Source: UBA1672 sp050633645 (lineage in GTDB: Bacteria; Pseudomonadota; Alphaproteobacteria; Micavibrionales; Micavibrionaceae). From it: 64,000 nt of DNA. Shown one piece after another: positions 52,230-61,537 of the stretch. Position numbers and translations under genes: made by a program. Location of the stretch: assembly GCA_050633645.1 (NCBI GenBank), contig JBOEGX010000002.1:682001-746000 (forward strand). The letters run 5' to 3'. The notes beneath the pieces are model-generated. The model was not told where the DNA came from. It saw nothing but the letters and a program-made list of their open reading frames with translations, and did not search any database. How positions within the stretch are numbered: the stretch's first letter is position 1; each line of letters opens with the position of its first letter.

Positions 52230-54074
52230 TTACTGACAAGACAGGCATTCTTCATACATAGAACCGCCAGTTCCATCACCCATCGCGCCTTGTTCGTCTT
52301 CGCTTTGCTTGGCATCATCCACGATTTTACGTTTCCATGATGCATCGCTTTCCGCCCGTTGAATGGATTTAGAGCGGCAGTAATACAATGACTTACAGCC
52401 CTTTTTCCAAGCTTCCCAGTGAATACGGTGAAGATCGGCCTTGTTAACATTCGCGGGCAAGAACACGTTGACACTCTGTGCCTGACAAACGAACGGTGTA
52501 CGGTCGCCTGAATGCTCAATGATCCAGCGTTGATCGATCTCAAACGCAGTTTTAAACACGTCTTTTTCTTCTTGGGTCAGCTCATCAATATGTTGCACTG
52601 ATCCTTCGAATGTGAAGATAGAGCTCCATGTGTCGTCATTATCAAGGCCACGCTCCGCCAAAATCTTTTTCAAAAATTTGTTTTTTACGGGGAACGAACC
52701 CGATAATGTTTTATGCGTATAGGCATTCGCCGCAATTGGCTCAATCCCTGGGGATGCGCCACCGCAAATGATAGAGATAGACGCCGTTGGCGCAACCGCC
52801 ATTTTGTTAGAGAATCTCTCCATCACGCCGTAATCTGCCGCATCGGGGCATGCGCCGCGCTCATGCGCAAGTTTAACGGATGCATCATCGGCCTGACGTT
52901 TAATTAGTTGGAACATACGTCTGTTCCAAACTTTCGCCATCACACCTTCCATCGGTATCATCTTTGATTGAAGGAAAGAGTGGAAGCCCATCACGCCCAA
53001 ACCAACGCTGCGCTCACGCATTGCCGCGTATTTGGCGCGTTTCATAGAGTCTGGCGCTTTTTCAATAAAGTCTGACAACACATTATCAAGGAATCGCATA
53101 ATATCCTCAATGAATGTCGGGTGATCTTGCCATTCATCAAATTTTTCAAGATTGACGGAGGATAAGCAACACACCGCCGTTCGATCATTACCCAAATGGT
53201 CTTTACCAGTTGGCAACGTAATCTCAGAGCAAAGATTAGACATCTTCACATTCAATCCCGCCATTTTATGGTGATCAGGGATGGCGTCATTCACATGGTC
53301 AATAAAGATGAAATATGGCTCGCCCGTTTCAACACGCGCGGTCAACATACGAATCCAAAGATCACGGGCATTTACCTTATCAACAACGGAGTTGTCTTTC
53401 GGAGATTTAAGCGCCCATTCTTCGTTATTCTCAACCGCTTCCATGAAACGGTTCGGAATAAGAATACCGTGATGAAGATTTAACGCCTTACGGTTTGGAT
53501 CACCACCAGTTGGACGACGAATTTCAAGGAATTCCTCAATCTCTGGATGCCATACAGGAAGGTAAATAGCCGCGGAGCCGCGACGAAGTGAGCCTTGCGA
53601 AATCGCCAATGTCAGGGAGTCCATAACGCGGATAAACGGAACAATACCGCTCGTCTTACCATTGCGACCAACCTTCTCACCAATAGAGCGAACATTCCCC
53701 CAATAAGATCCAATCCCGCCGCCAAGTGACGCAAGCCATACATTTTCATTCCATAAGGACACAATGTCTTCGAGAGAGTCATTGGTTTCGTTTAAGAAAC
53801 ATGAAATCGGTAAGCCACGGCTCGTCCCGCCATTGGAAAGAATAGGCGTAGATGGCATAAACCAGAGTTTCGACATATAGTCATAGATACGTTGTGCATG
53901 CTCGCTATCGTCCCCGTAATACATGGAAACACGTGCAAAGAGGTCTTGGTATTGCTCCTCCGGCATTAAATACCGATCCGTTAAAGTCGCCTTACCGAAC
54001 TCTGTTAAGTTCTCATCTCGTGATCGATCAATCTCGACACGATTTCCTCTCTCCATTTGCGCAACGTCAAACAT
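52230..54074 (-). CDS. nrdA: Ribonucleotide reductase alpha subunit (class I)
   Basis: 614 residues. Active-site segments: PISCFLNETNDSLEDI, SNLCSEITLPTG (Cys pair and NLCxE), the radical-path and thiyl Cys region, and the C-terminal CLSCQ redox pair (YEECLSCQ). No N-terminal ATP-cone is present, so overall activity control by dATP is probably lacking or weak. With NrdB it reduces ribonucleoside diphosphates. NrdR-like boxes lie upstream. The nrdB gene is 4.6 kb downstream, and five genes lie between them, which is less usual than an nrdAB operon. Confidence 0.93.
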   Translation of the reverse strand: MFDVAQMERGNRVEIDRSRDENLTEFGKATLTDRYLMPEEQYQDLFARVSMYYGDDSEHAQRIYDYMSKLWFMPSTPILSNGGTSRGLPISCFLNETNDSLEDIVSLWNENVWLASLGGGIGSYWGNVRSIGEKVGRNGKTSGIVPFIRVMDSLTLAISQGSLRRGSAAIYLPVWHPEIEEFLEIRRPTGGDPNRKALNLHHGILIPNRFMEAVENNEEWALKSPKDNSVVDKVNARDLWIRMLTARVETGEPYFIFIDHVNDAIPDHHKMAGLNVKMSNLCSEITLPTGKDHLGNDRTAVCCLSSVNLEKFDEWQDHPTFIEDIMRFLDNVLSDFIEKAPDSMKRAKYAAMRERSVGLGVMGFHSFLQSKMIPMEGVMAKVWNRRMFQLIKRQADDASVKLAHERGACPDAADYGVMERFSNKMAVAPTASISIICGGASPGIEPIAANAYTHKTLSGSFPVKNKFLKKILAERGLDNDDTWSSIFTFEGSVQHIDELTQEEKDVFKTAFEIDQRWIIEHSGDRTPFVCQAQSVNVFLPANVNKADLHRIHWEAWKKGCKSLYYCRSKSIQRAESDASWKRKIVDDAKQSEDEQGAMGDGTGGSMYEECLSCQ

Positions 54075-54157
54075 GAGCTATGCTCCCTTCTAGCTATTTT
54101 TTTATTCATTCTTATTGAAAGATACTTCAAGGAATGTGAATTTCGAATAGATGAGTA

Positions 54158-54199
54158 ACACAATGTGTTGTGATCATCTGGTATGTAACATACTAGATG
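54158..54199. promoter_or_regulatory. Tandem palindromes (NrdR-like) upstream of nrdA
   Basis: ACACAATGTGTTGTGA at 54158-54173 matches the NrdR half-sites ACACAA/TTGTG. A second, longer palindrome spans 54175-54199 (CATCTGGTATGT-A-ACATACTAGATG), centred about 21 bases from the first. Tandem sites are normal for NrdR. They are 84-125 bases upstream of nrdA. The rest of 54075-54464 shows no gene. Confidence 0.6.
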
Positions 54200-54464
54200 T
54201 CGTATATTTTGCCAATCAGAATTTATTCCTAAAATTTTAGATCTAGAGACAAAAGCATCTGATTCAATAGAAAAAATTTGCCTTATCCCGTCTTTTATCC
54301 CCGCGAAAAAAAATGGTAATTGAAATAATATTTCACGAAATAGGGCTATATATAGGGGTTCTTTTTAATCTTGGCGTGCGTTTTTTTCTATCTCTGCTAC
54401 ACTGATATCAGGTGCAACGCCTTATGAATCCTAATGAGAATCACAAAACAGGGAAAAAAGAATC

Positions 54465-55886
54465 ATGCGCAGACAGCGACAAACAAAAATTTTGGCAACT
54501 ATCGGGCCAGCGAGCAACACGCCAGAAATGATCGAAACGTTGTTTAAGGCGGGCGTTGATATGTTCCGCATGAACTTCTCGCACGGTACACATGACGCTC
54601 ACCGCGCGGTTATCAAGATTATCCGAGAGATAGAAGAAAAATATAATCACCCCATTGGTGTTGTTGGTGACCTTCAAGGGCCGAAATTAAGAATCGGAAA
54701 ATTCGAAGATGATTCGATAGAATTGAAAAAAGGTCAGGCCTTTCGATTCGATTCCGAAGAATCGCTTGGCGATGAGTCGCGCGTCTTCTTGCCGCATCCT
54801 GAGGTAATCAAGGCCATGGAAATCGGCAGCCGTATCTTCCTTGATGATGGAAAAGTACGCATTGAAATTACAAAAAAGGGCAAAGGATATTTAGAAGGTG
54901 TGGTGCAATCAGGCTCCACCCTTAGTAATAATAAGGGCTTTAATATCCCTGGTGTTATTCTGCCCATCCCCGCCCTCACCGAGAAAGACCGCATAGATTT
55001 GGTTGCCGCTCTTGATATGGGCGTGGACTGGATCGCGCAAAGTTTTGTTCAAAAACCCGAAGATGTGATAGAGGCCCGCGCCCTGATTGATGGCCGCGCT
55101 GCGCTCATGGCGAAAATCGAAAAACCTTCTGCCTTAACGCAGTTGGAGGAAATCGTTGATAACGTGGATGGCATTATGCTCGCTCGTGGAGATCTGGGCG
55201 TCGAAATCCCACCCGAAAAAGTTCCTGCCGTGCAAAAAAACGTGGTGCGTATGGTGCGGGATATGGGCAAGCCCGTGGTGATTGCCACGCAGATGTTGGA
55301 ATCTATGATTAATAATGCACGCCCAACCCGCGCCGAGGCCTCTGATGTGGCCACGGCCGTATATGACGGGGCGGATTGCGTGATGCTCTCGGCGGAAACG
55401 GCGGCGGGGGAATACCCCGAAGCCGCCGTCATCATGATGGATCGCATTGCCCGCACAACTGAAAGCGATGATAACTATCTTGAGATGATGGATAATGCAC
55501 GGCCAGAAAGCCTGAATACGCCATCCGATGCGATTACCACCGCCGCCTATTATGTGGCGCAAGATGTAGAGGCCAAACTGATTGTCAATTATACAATGTC
55601 TGGCGCGACGTCGCTTCGTACTGCGCGCCAACGCCCCGAAGTGCCGATATTATCCCTCACCCCAAGCCAGCAAGTCGCGCGTCAGTTGATGTTGTCTTAC
55701 GGTGTTTTTGCCGTAAATGATGAGGCGCGGGAAGATGACTTTACAGGCCCCGCCCGCCACGCCGCAAAAATAGCCGTAGAAAAAGGTTTTCTTCAAAAAG
55801 GGGAGCGCTTTATCATGACGGCGGGAATGCCGCTCGGTGTCAAAGGCTCAACCAATATTTTGCGGATTGCAAAGGTGGAAGAGTAA
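54465..55886 (+). CDS. pyk: Pyruvate kinase
   Basis: 473 residues. TKILATIGPASNTPEMIETL at the start, MNFSHGTHDAH, GDLQGPKLRIG and the lysine/Mg site IEKPSALTQLEEIVD and ARGDLGVEIPPEKVPAVQK are the PK signatures. It converts PEP and ADP to pyruvate and ATP. The B domain and C domain are of usual size. ATG follows GGGAAAAAA. Downstream, an asparaginase-like gene follows by 3 bases and is probably co-transcribed. Confidence 0.96.
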   Translation: MRRQRQTKILATIGPASNTPEMIETLFKAGVDMFRMNFSHGTHDAHRAVIKIIREIEEKYNHPIGVVGDLQGPKLRIGKFEDDSIELKKGQAFRFDSEESLGDESRVFLPHPEVIKAMEIGSRIFLDDGKVRIEITKKGKGYLEGVVQSGSTLSNNKGFNIPGVILPIPALTEKDRIDLVAALDMGVDWIAQSFVQKPEDVIEARALIDGRAALMAKIEKPSALTQLEEIVDNVDGIMLARGDLGVEIPPEKVPAVQKNVVRMVRDMGKPVVIATQMLESMINNARPTRAEASDVATAVYDGADCVMLSAETAAGEYPEAAVIMMDRIARTTESDDNYLEMMDNARPESLNTPSDAITTAAYYVAQDVEAKLIVNYTMSGATSLRTARQRPEVPILSLTPSQQVARQLMLSYGVFAVNDEAREDDFTGPARHAAKIAVEKGFLQKGERFIMTAGMPLGVKGSTNILRIAKVEE

Positions 55887-55889
55887 TCG

Positions 55890-56393
55890 ATGAGTAAAAT
55901 ACATTTTATTTTAACGGGCGGCACGATTGAAAAATCATATGACCCGACAACGGAGAAACCTGAATTCAGGCATTTATCAATTCTGCCCGATTATTTTGAT
56001 TCTATCATAAAGACCTATCCAGACTTAACATTTGAAACACTCGCGCAAATTGACTCGCTCGATATGACCGATGATCTCCGTAGTAAAATTGTGAAAGCTG
56101 TACAAAAATCAGCCGCCAAGCATATCATTATCGTGCATGGCACATCAACAATGCCACAAACCGCCGAATATCTCGCAAAACATTTGGGCGAGCATGGCAA
56201 AACGATAATTTTGACAGGGGCGATGATTCCGTTAAAAGAATTCGCCATGAGTGATGCTGGGTTTAATCTGGGTTATGCAATGGCAAAGGCGGAAGACACG
56301 CCAAGCGGCGTATATATTGCTATGAACGCACATCTTTTTCCCGCAGGATCAGTAACGAAAAACACAGAAATAGGCCGCTTCGAAAAATCATAG
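55890..56393 (+). CDS. One-domain asparaginase-like protein
   Basis: 167 residues, equal to the N-terminal domain of bacterial L-asparaginases. The first Thr motif is present (ILTGGTIEKS). The second, usually HGTDTM, reads HGTSTMPQTA, so the Asp of the catalytic Thr-Lys-Asp set is Ser. The following Lys region LTGAMIPLKEF is partly conserved. The C-terminal domain is missing. Such one-domain proteins are known and their activity is unclear. The gene starts 3 bases after pyk. Confidence 0.82.
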   Translation: MSKIHFILTGGTIEKSYDPTTEKPEFRHLSILPDYFDSIIKTYPDLTFETLAQIDSLDMTDDLRSKIVKAVQKSAAKHIIIVHGTSTMPQTAEYLAKHLGEHGKTIILTGAMIPLKEFAMSDAGFNLGYAMAKAEDTPSGVYIAMNAHLFPAGSVTKNTEIGRFEKS

Positions 56394-56458
56394 ATATTCT
56401 TTTGTATTTTTGTGCAGATATCGATATTCTACCCGTTCGATGAGATAAGGAGCGACAA

Positions 56459-57040
56459 ATGAGAGCATTGATAGCCTGTTTAATGTGTTTAGGGCTAAGT
56501 ATACCAGCAATGGCGCAGGGTTATCCGCTGCCTGTGCCCACAGTTTATCTCTCTATGGGGAAGACCTATAATGATTTTGATCCAGCAACCAGCACCATCC
56601 GTGGCAGTGATGCACGGTATCTTAACGCCTTATTTGAATTGACGGACGAAGCCGTGCGCGCCCGGTATTTTATGATGAATTCATATACGATGGAGGATCA
56701 TGCAAAACATTTTGAAGGGACTTATAAGAAGACAATCGAAATGGTGATGGCAGGGATGTCAGAGATAAGCCCACCATCAGATACTTTAAAAGAGGTAGAG
56801 GTGTTAATAACCGAGGCAATCTTCGCGCAATATCAGTTTTTCAGTGAAATGGATGAAAAATATAAAGGGCAGGTGGGTGTAAGGCTTGATTGGAGGTCTG
56901 AAGTCGGTAATGAAAATATTCAGATGTCTCATAAGAAATTATTAGACGCCCATGCCCTTTTAACGACAACCTATTTTACAGAGAATGAACGCAATTTGCA
57001 GGCATTCTATGATCATTTATGTGCGCTGGATTTTATTTAA
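56459..57040 (+). CDS. Secreted helical protein of unknown function
   Basis: 193 residues. Signal peptide MRALIACLMCLGLSIPAMAQ with cleavage after AMA. The mature part is helical with charged residues and resembles a small four-helix bundle; only one Cys, near the C-terminus. No family is recognised. ATG follows AAGGAG. It overlaps the convergent HAD phosphatase gene by 8 bases. Confidence 0.7.
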   Translation: MRALIACLMCLGLSIPAMAQGYPLPVPTVYLSMGKTYNDFDPATSTIRGSDARYLNALFELTDEAVRARYFMMNSYTMEDHAKHFEGTYKKTIEMVMAGMSEISPPSDTLKEVEVLITEAIFAQYQFFSEMDEKYKGQVGVRLDWRSEVGNENIQMSHKKLLDAHALLTTTYFTENERNLQAFYDHLCALDFI

Positions 57041-57713
57041 TGTGAAATGCTTTAAAATACCCGAGCAAATCATGCATGGACATAAAGACATGCGCCGCTC
57101 CCGCATCCATTAATTTTTGTTTATGAGCGTCTGGATCATGATGCGTCCCACAAAACCCCCAAACATCCATACCGCCCGCCCGTGCCGCCGTCACGCCCGC
57201 AACACTGTCTTCAATAACAAGCGTGTCTGATGGCGGAATATGTTCTTTCTCACACGCAAGTAAGAACAAATCAGGCGCAGGTTTAGGGTTGGAAGACATT
57301 GCCCCGCTGATAATTCTCTCATCAGGAAAAAAGGGTTTCAGGCCGCCAAATTCAAGGGAGGTGATAACATTTGTGCGCTCACCATTTGAAACAACATAAA
57401 TGATGGCGCTGTCATTGGCTGCCTCAACCATTTGTCGCGCCCCTTCTACGGGTTTCATCTCCTTCGGGGCGAGGGCGCGCACTTTCTCTAAATATCTCTT
57501 ACCTGCATCCTTGGGGAAGATTATCCCTGTCTCTGTTGAAATTTTGCCAATAATTTGGCTAAAACGATGCCCTGAAAAATGATGCATGCCATATTCGATG
57601 TCATAACCTGTCGCTCCACACTCTTCGATAAGCTCTATAATGGCTTTCAGGTTAAGATACTCGCTATCCACCAATGTGCCGTCACAATCAAAAAGAATAA
57701 GGGAATAGGTCAT
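57033..57713 (-). CDS. HAD-IA phosphatase (phosphoglycolate phosphatase / beta-phosphoglucomutase-like)
   Basis: 226 residues. Motif I ILFDCDGTLVDSE, helical cap (about 15-80), motif II YVVSNGERTNV, Lys in SSNPKPAPDLFLLA and motif IV LVIEDSVAGVTAARAGG. All catalytic residues are present. The substrate is not determinable; sugar phosphates or phosphoglycolate are typical. Its 3' end overlaps the convergent secreted-protein gene by 8 bases. Confidence 0.88.
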   Translation of the reverse strand: MTYSLILFDCDGTLVDSEYLNLKAIIELIEECGATGYDIEYGMHHFSGHRFSQIIGKISTETGIIFPKDAGKRYLEKVRALAPKEMKPVEGARQMVEAANDSAIIYVVSNGERTNVITSLEFGGLKPFFPDERIISGAMSSNPKPAPDLFLLACEKEHIPPSDTLVIEDSVAGVTAARAGGMDVWGFCGTHHDPDAHKQKLMDAGAAHVFMSMHDLLGYFKAFHIK

Positions 57714-57834
57714 CGGTAATCCTTTTTAGGAATCACAAAGAGTATTTTATGAAGAGCAAGGAAAATGAAACGAAGTGTATTACATATACACTAGTTGAAA
57801 TTTAACGCGGGTCTCATGAAATAATAGAAGTGAT

Positions 57835-58572
57835 TTAAATCCGTGCCATGCCACCATTAACATGCAATGTTTGCCCCGTCACATATCCCGACTCCATGCT
57901 CGCCAGATAGACGGCTGCGCTGGCGATGTCATCGCTTGTGCCCATTTTACCGGCGGGAATAGTGGAATTGATGGATGCTTTCTGATCATCATTCAGGGCA
58001 TCTGTCATGGCGGTCGCAATAAATCCAGGCGCGATGCAGTTCACGGTAATGCCTCGGCTTGCCACTTCGGCCGCCATGGATTTGCTCCACCCAATCATGC
58101 CTGCCTTTGATGCAACATAGTTACATTGACCCGGGTTACCTGTCACGCCCACAACGGACGCAATATTGATAATACGGCCATAACGGCGCTTCATCATGCC
58201 GCGCTGCACCGCTTGGGCGAGCTTAAATGGTGCGGTTAGATTGACGTCCAAAACATCCTGCCAATCGGCATCGCTCATTCGCATAGAAAGGCCATCACGG
58301 GTTAGCCCCGCATTATTAACCAATATATCGATTTTACCCATGGCTTCATCGGCGCGCTTAACAAGGTCTTTCACGGCCTCCGTAGAGGATAAATCCGCAG
58401 GAAGAACATGTGCACGGGTCTTGAGCTCAGATGCAAGCGCATTCAGTTTTTCTTCATTGCGCCCAGATATAGCGACTGTTGCGCCTTGCGCGTGTAGAGA
58501 TTTTGCGATTGCCCCGCCAATTCCGCCAGTTGCGCCTGTTATCAATGCAGTGTTTTCTGTAAAATCGAACAT
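57835..58572 (-). CDS. fabG: 3-Oxoacyl-ACP reductase
   Basis: 245 residues. Short-chain dehydrogenase with ALITGATGGIGGAIAKSL (NADPH site), NNAGLTRDG, Ser in INIASVVGVTGNPG and YVASK (Tyr/Lys). The order and length fit FabG of fatty acid synthesis: VTVNCIAPGFIATAMTD and the end VTGQTLHVNGGM. fabD lies 0.85 kb upstream on the same strand, with an opposite-strand gene inserted between; acpP and fabF are not in the window. Confidence 0.93.
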   Translation of the reverse strand: MFDFTENTALITGATGGIGGAIAKSLHAQGATVAISGRNEEKLNALASELKTRAHVLPADLSSTEAVKDLVKRADEAMGKIDILVNNAGLTRDGLSMRMSDADWQDVLDVNLTAPFKLAQAVQRGMMKRRYGRIINIASVVGVTGNPGQCNYVASKAGMIGWSKSMAAEVASRGITVNCIAPGFIATAMTDALNDDQKASINSTIPAGKMGTSDDIASAAVYLASMESGYVTGQTLHVNGGMARI

Positions 58573-58822
58573 GTTTTATTAACCTTTTTATTTTATAGTG
58601 AATTTATGGTTTAGCCGAAAAGAATAGGGCTTGTAAAGATCCTCTAAGTGAGTATGATCGAAATCATGAAAATGATAACCATTATCAATAACTGGGTATA
58701 AGGACCCTATTTTTGTTGACAATAACCATAAAGAGGCGTAGCTTCGCATAAATTTTGATACTATATGTAATAATTTATGTATTTTGTGTAAGTAATTGAC
58801 CAAAATAGGCACATTTAAAAAT

Positions 58823-59413
58823 ATGAGCTTAGCACTATTAACAAAAGATTTCAGGCAAGTCGCTCACGAGCTTAAGAAGCAAGAGCTTGTATATCCTGTG
58901 GAATTAAAAACATTCCGTCAGGTGTTAGAGCCTGTGCATGATTTAATGGTGAATTATGAAGTGCACCATAATGTTCAAGATATAACCGTACGAAATCAAT
59001 TAAAATATTTGCGTCAAACATGTTTAGATTTACAGGTTGCGCGTACAGATATTGACCCTCAAACAAAAAAACAACAAAATAAATTGCTGGATTCATTGCA
59101 GAATCTGATGGAAGACGTTGAAGATGCCGCAAATGTGGAGGCACAGTATGCGCAGGTGAATTATAAGGATCTCTTTAATCTATCCCAGCTTTCCGACATT
59201 ATCCGTGGCGATGCCGATATTTGTAATAATGAAATGAAGCGAGAGCTAGGCAATGTAATCGCCTTTGATCTAAGTACAATGCTCAATAAAGTTGCCGATC
59301 GTTTTGATGCGGCGCAAGCCCGTAGATGGCAGCCTAAAGTAGCAAATCTTTCTGTTGATCTTGACGCTGCGGCTTCGAATGATGCAGAGCATGACCAGCC
59401 CGACGTCGCTTAA
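58823..59413 (+). CDS. Hypothetical helical protein between fabD and fabG
   Basis: 196 residues from the ATG (MSLALLTKDFRQVAHEL); an upstream TTG adds only nine residues. Rich in Leu, Gln and Asp with heptad-like patterns, so it is probably coiled coil or helical bundle. The C-terminal tail is acidic. Not recognised. It lies on the opposite strand inside what is usually a fabD-fabG operon. Confidence 0.65.
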   Translation: MSLALLTKDFRQVAHELKKQELVYPVELKTFRQVLEPVHDLMVNYEVHHNVQDITVRNQLKYLRQTCLDLQVARTDIDPQTKKQQNKLLDSLQNLMEDVEDAANVEAQYAQVNYKDLFNLSQLSDIIRGDADICNNEMKRELGNVIAFDLSTMLNKVADRFDAAQARRWQPKVANLSVDLDAAASNDAEHDQPDVA

Positions 59414-59420
59414 CCGCCCT

Positions 59421-60371
59421 TTATGATCCCTTTAATGCTGTAATCAATGCTTCAACTTCTGCGGCTGTTCCCGCATTTGAACATGCAATAGAACGATCAA
59501 TTCTGCGCGCTAGACCGCATAATACCTTGCCCGCACCAAGCTCAACCATTTCCTCAACACCTTGATCCTTCATATAAAGGACAGATTCGCGCCATTTCAC
59601 CATCCCTGTTATTTGCTCAACGAGAAGGGATTTAAGCTTCTCAGGGTCATTTTGTGCGTCCGCCGTCACATTTGCCACCACGGGTACAACGGGCGCGTTA
59701 AAGGGTGTTTCCGCCAGAGCAGGAGCCATAGCCTCTGCCGCAGGCTCCATCAAATCACAATGAAAAGGCGCACTAACAGGGAGGATAACCGCGCGCTTCG
59801 CACCGCGTTCAGATGCGAGTGCCACGGCGCGCTCTACCGCATCTTTATGCCCACTCACCACGACTTGCCCATCTGAATTATCATTGGCCGCCGCGCAAAC
59901 CTGTCCTTGCGCTGCTTCCTTCGCGATTTTTGCAACAACATCAAAATCAAGCCCAAGGATTGCCGCCATAGAGCCAACCCCAACGGGAACGGCTTTTTGC
60001 ATGGATGTCCCGCGAAGCTTAAGTAATTTCGCGCAATCAGACACCGCAATAACGCCCGCCGCCGTAAGCGCCGAATACTCCCCCAATGAATGCCCTGCAA
60101 CATAAGCCGCGTAATCTTTGATTGCAATGCCGCCTTGTGATTCCAAAATCCGTGCAACCGCAACAGATACCGCCATAAGAGCCGGTTGCGTGTTTTCGGT
60201 CATGTTTAAATCAGATTCATCCCCGTCAAACATCATTGCGCTGAGCTTTTGGGATAACGAATCATCGACTTCTTGAAAAATTTCACGGGCTTCGGCGAAA
60301 TTTTCTGCCAAATCTTTCCCCATGCCAATAAATTGTGAACCCTGTCCCGGAAATACAAATGCGCGTGCCAT
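59421..60371 (-). CDS. fabD: Malonyl-CoA:ACP transacylase
   Basis: 316 residues. FVFPGQGSQFIGMGKDL at the start, the nucleophile in VAGHSLGEYSALTAAG, an Arg in KLLKLRGTSMQKA and His in SAPFHCDLMEPAAE. It transfers malonyl to ACP for fatty acid synthesis. All catalytic residues are present. It is the first gene of a split fab cluster; fabG is further along on the same strand. Downstream is a convergent unknown gene, with 7 bases between stops. Confidence 0.95.
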   Translation of the reverse strand: MARAFVFPGQGSQFIGMGKDLAENFAEAREIFQEVDDSLSQKLSAMMFDGDESDLNMTENTQPALMAVSVAVARILESQGGIAIKDYAAYVAGHSLGEYSALTAAGVIAVSDCAKLLKLRGTSMQKAVPVGVGSMAAILGLDFDVVAKIAKEAAQGQVCAAANDNSDGQVVVSGHKDAVERAVALASERGAKRAVILPVSAPFHCDLMEPAAEAMAPALAETPFNAPVVPVVANVTADAQNDPEKLKSLLVEQITGMVKWRESVLYMKDQGVEEMVELGAGKVLCGLARRIDRSIACSNAGTAAEVEALITALKGS

Positions 60372-60604
60372 TACTCGTCTACCCTTTGATATGTTTGAAT
60401 ATTTATTCTAAACGCTGACCATATTTAATGCTCGGATTTTGTCAATACATAATAAGGTATGCAGTTTTATGCGGTCTTTATTTGCATTTAACACATGTTT
60501 TGTGGGATTATTTCATTTCGTTATGCGAATCGGTAATATTGTTGCCTAATATCAAGTGTGTTGATGAGTTTCGAGTAGCGTTATGTTTTACGAGGGAGGA
60601 AAAC

Positions 60605-60901
60605 ATGTTGGAATCACAAGAACAAGAGCTGCACGATGTTATTGATGAGATGAGTGCGGCTTATCAATCCGTGTCGGACTACGATTATATGAATGCCGAT
60701 TATGCTGAATATGCGATTATGGCCTTATCCCGCTTTCGCCGTATTTTGGGAAATCCAAATCTCACCTGTGAAGAGCTGAAATTCATGCTTCGTAAAAGCA
60801 TGGCACAGCATAAAACAGATGGCGTGCAAGGATGCTGGAAGGGTTTTGTTGCCGCGCAAATTGCGCATTCTTCGAATGCAAATCCGCAATATTTGGCTTG
60901 A
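60605..60901 (+). CDS. Small hypothetical protein
   Basis: 98 residues starting MLESQEQELHDVIDEMSAAY, from an ATG with a strong GGGAGG six bases upstream. The frame is open further up but that part is not protein-like. Acidic and helical, with three Cys late in the chain. Not recognised. It stands alone before a palindromic repeat. Confidence 0.68.
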   Translation: MLESQEQELHDVIDEMSAAYQSVSDYDYMNADYAEYAIMALSRFRRILGNPNLTCEELKFMLRKSMAQHKTDGVQGCWKGFVAAQIAHSSNANPQYLA

Positions 60902-60930
60902 TTATCTTGCGAATTTATCAAAAGAATTTA

Positions 60931-61003
60931 TGATCGTGACAAGGAATGAGGTGCGAAGCGTATTATTTGAGTACGTGAACGCCGAGTGACGGAGCCACGA
61001 TCA
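60931..61003. repeat. 73-base inverted-repeat element
   Basis: TGATCGTG at 60931 and CACGATCA at 60996 are perfect 8-bp terminal inverted repeats; the inside has GGAATGAGGTGCGAAGCG and GAACGCCGAGTGACGGAG, G/C-rich. It differs from the TGTCAT-type palindromes. It lies upstream of rpsF and might be a mobile-repeat relic or a transcript terminator. The rest of 60902-61153 shows the rpsF leader only. Confidence 0.5.
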
Positions 61004-61153
61004 AAATTATGAAGATGAAATAAAAAGCTTGCAACCACCCGCATTTTGGGTATATTCCTCACACTTTACAAAACCTCGCCAATGAATGGTTCGTTGGCTG
61101 CGTGATATGATAATCAGGTTTATCTTATCGCGATAACCCAGGAGGAATGAAAT

Positions 61154-61537
61154 ATGCCTTATTATGAAACCGTGTTTATCGCACGGCAAGACCTGACGGA
61201 CGCTCAAGTGAAAGATATCACTGAAGGTTTCCAGAAAATTATCACCGATCAAGATGGTAAAATCCACAGAACTGAATTTTGGGGTTTGAAATCATTTGCA
61301 TACCGCATCAATAAAGCTCGCAAAGGCCACTATGTCTCTCTTGAGATGGATGTTGCTCCTGCTGCTTTGCATGAGATGGAGCGCCAAATGCGCCTTCATG
61401 AAGATGTGGTGCGTCACTTGACGATCCGCGAAGAAGCATTGTCCGAAGGCCCATCAGTAATGATGGATAAGGGCGGCCGCGATGATGATAAGAAAAAGCC
61501 ATATAACAAATATAACAAAGATAAGGAGGCCGCGTAA
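61154..61537 (+). CDS. rpsF: 30S ribosomal protein S6
   Basis: 127 residues, starting MPYYETVFIARQDLTDAQ. The ferredoxin-like fold has AYRINKARKGHYVSLEMD. A charged C-terminal tail (about 100-127) with Lys and Asp is longer than in E. coli before modification. S6 pairs with S18 on the platform. ATG follows AGGAGG. It overlaps rpsR by TAATG. Confidence 0.97.
   Translation: MPYYETVFIARQDLTDAQVKDITEGFQKIITDQDGKIHRTEFWGLKSFAYRINKARKGHYVSLEMDVAPAALHEMERQMRLHEDVVRHLTIREEALSEGPSVMMDKGGRDDDKKKPYNKYNKDKEAA

Noticed and set aside
60428..60604. An N-terminal extension of the 60605 gene
   Set aside because: The later ATG has a strong GGGAGG and the upstream part is rich in Cys and Leu without pattern.
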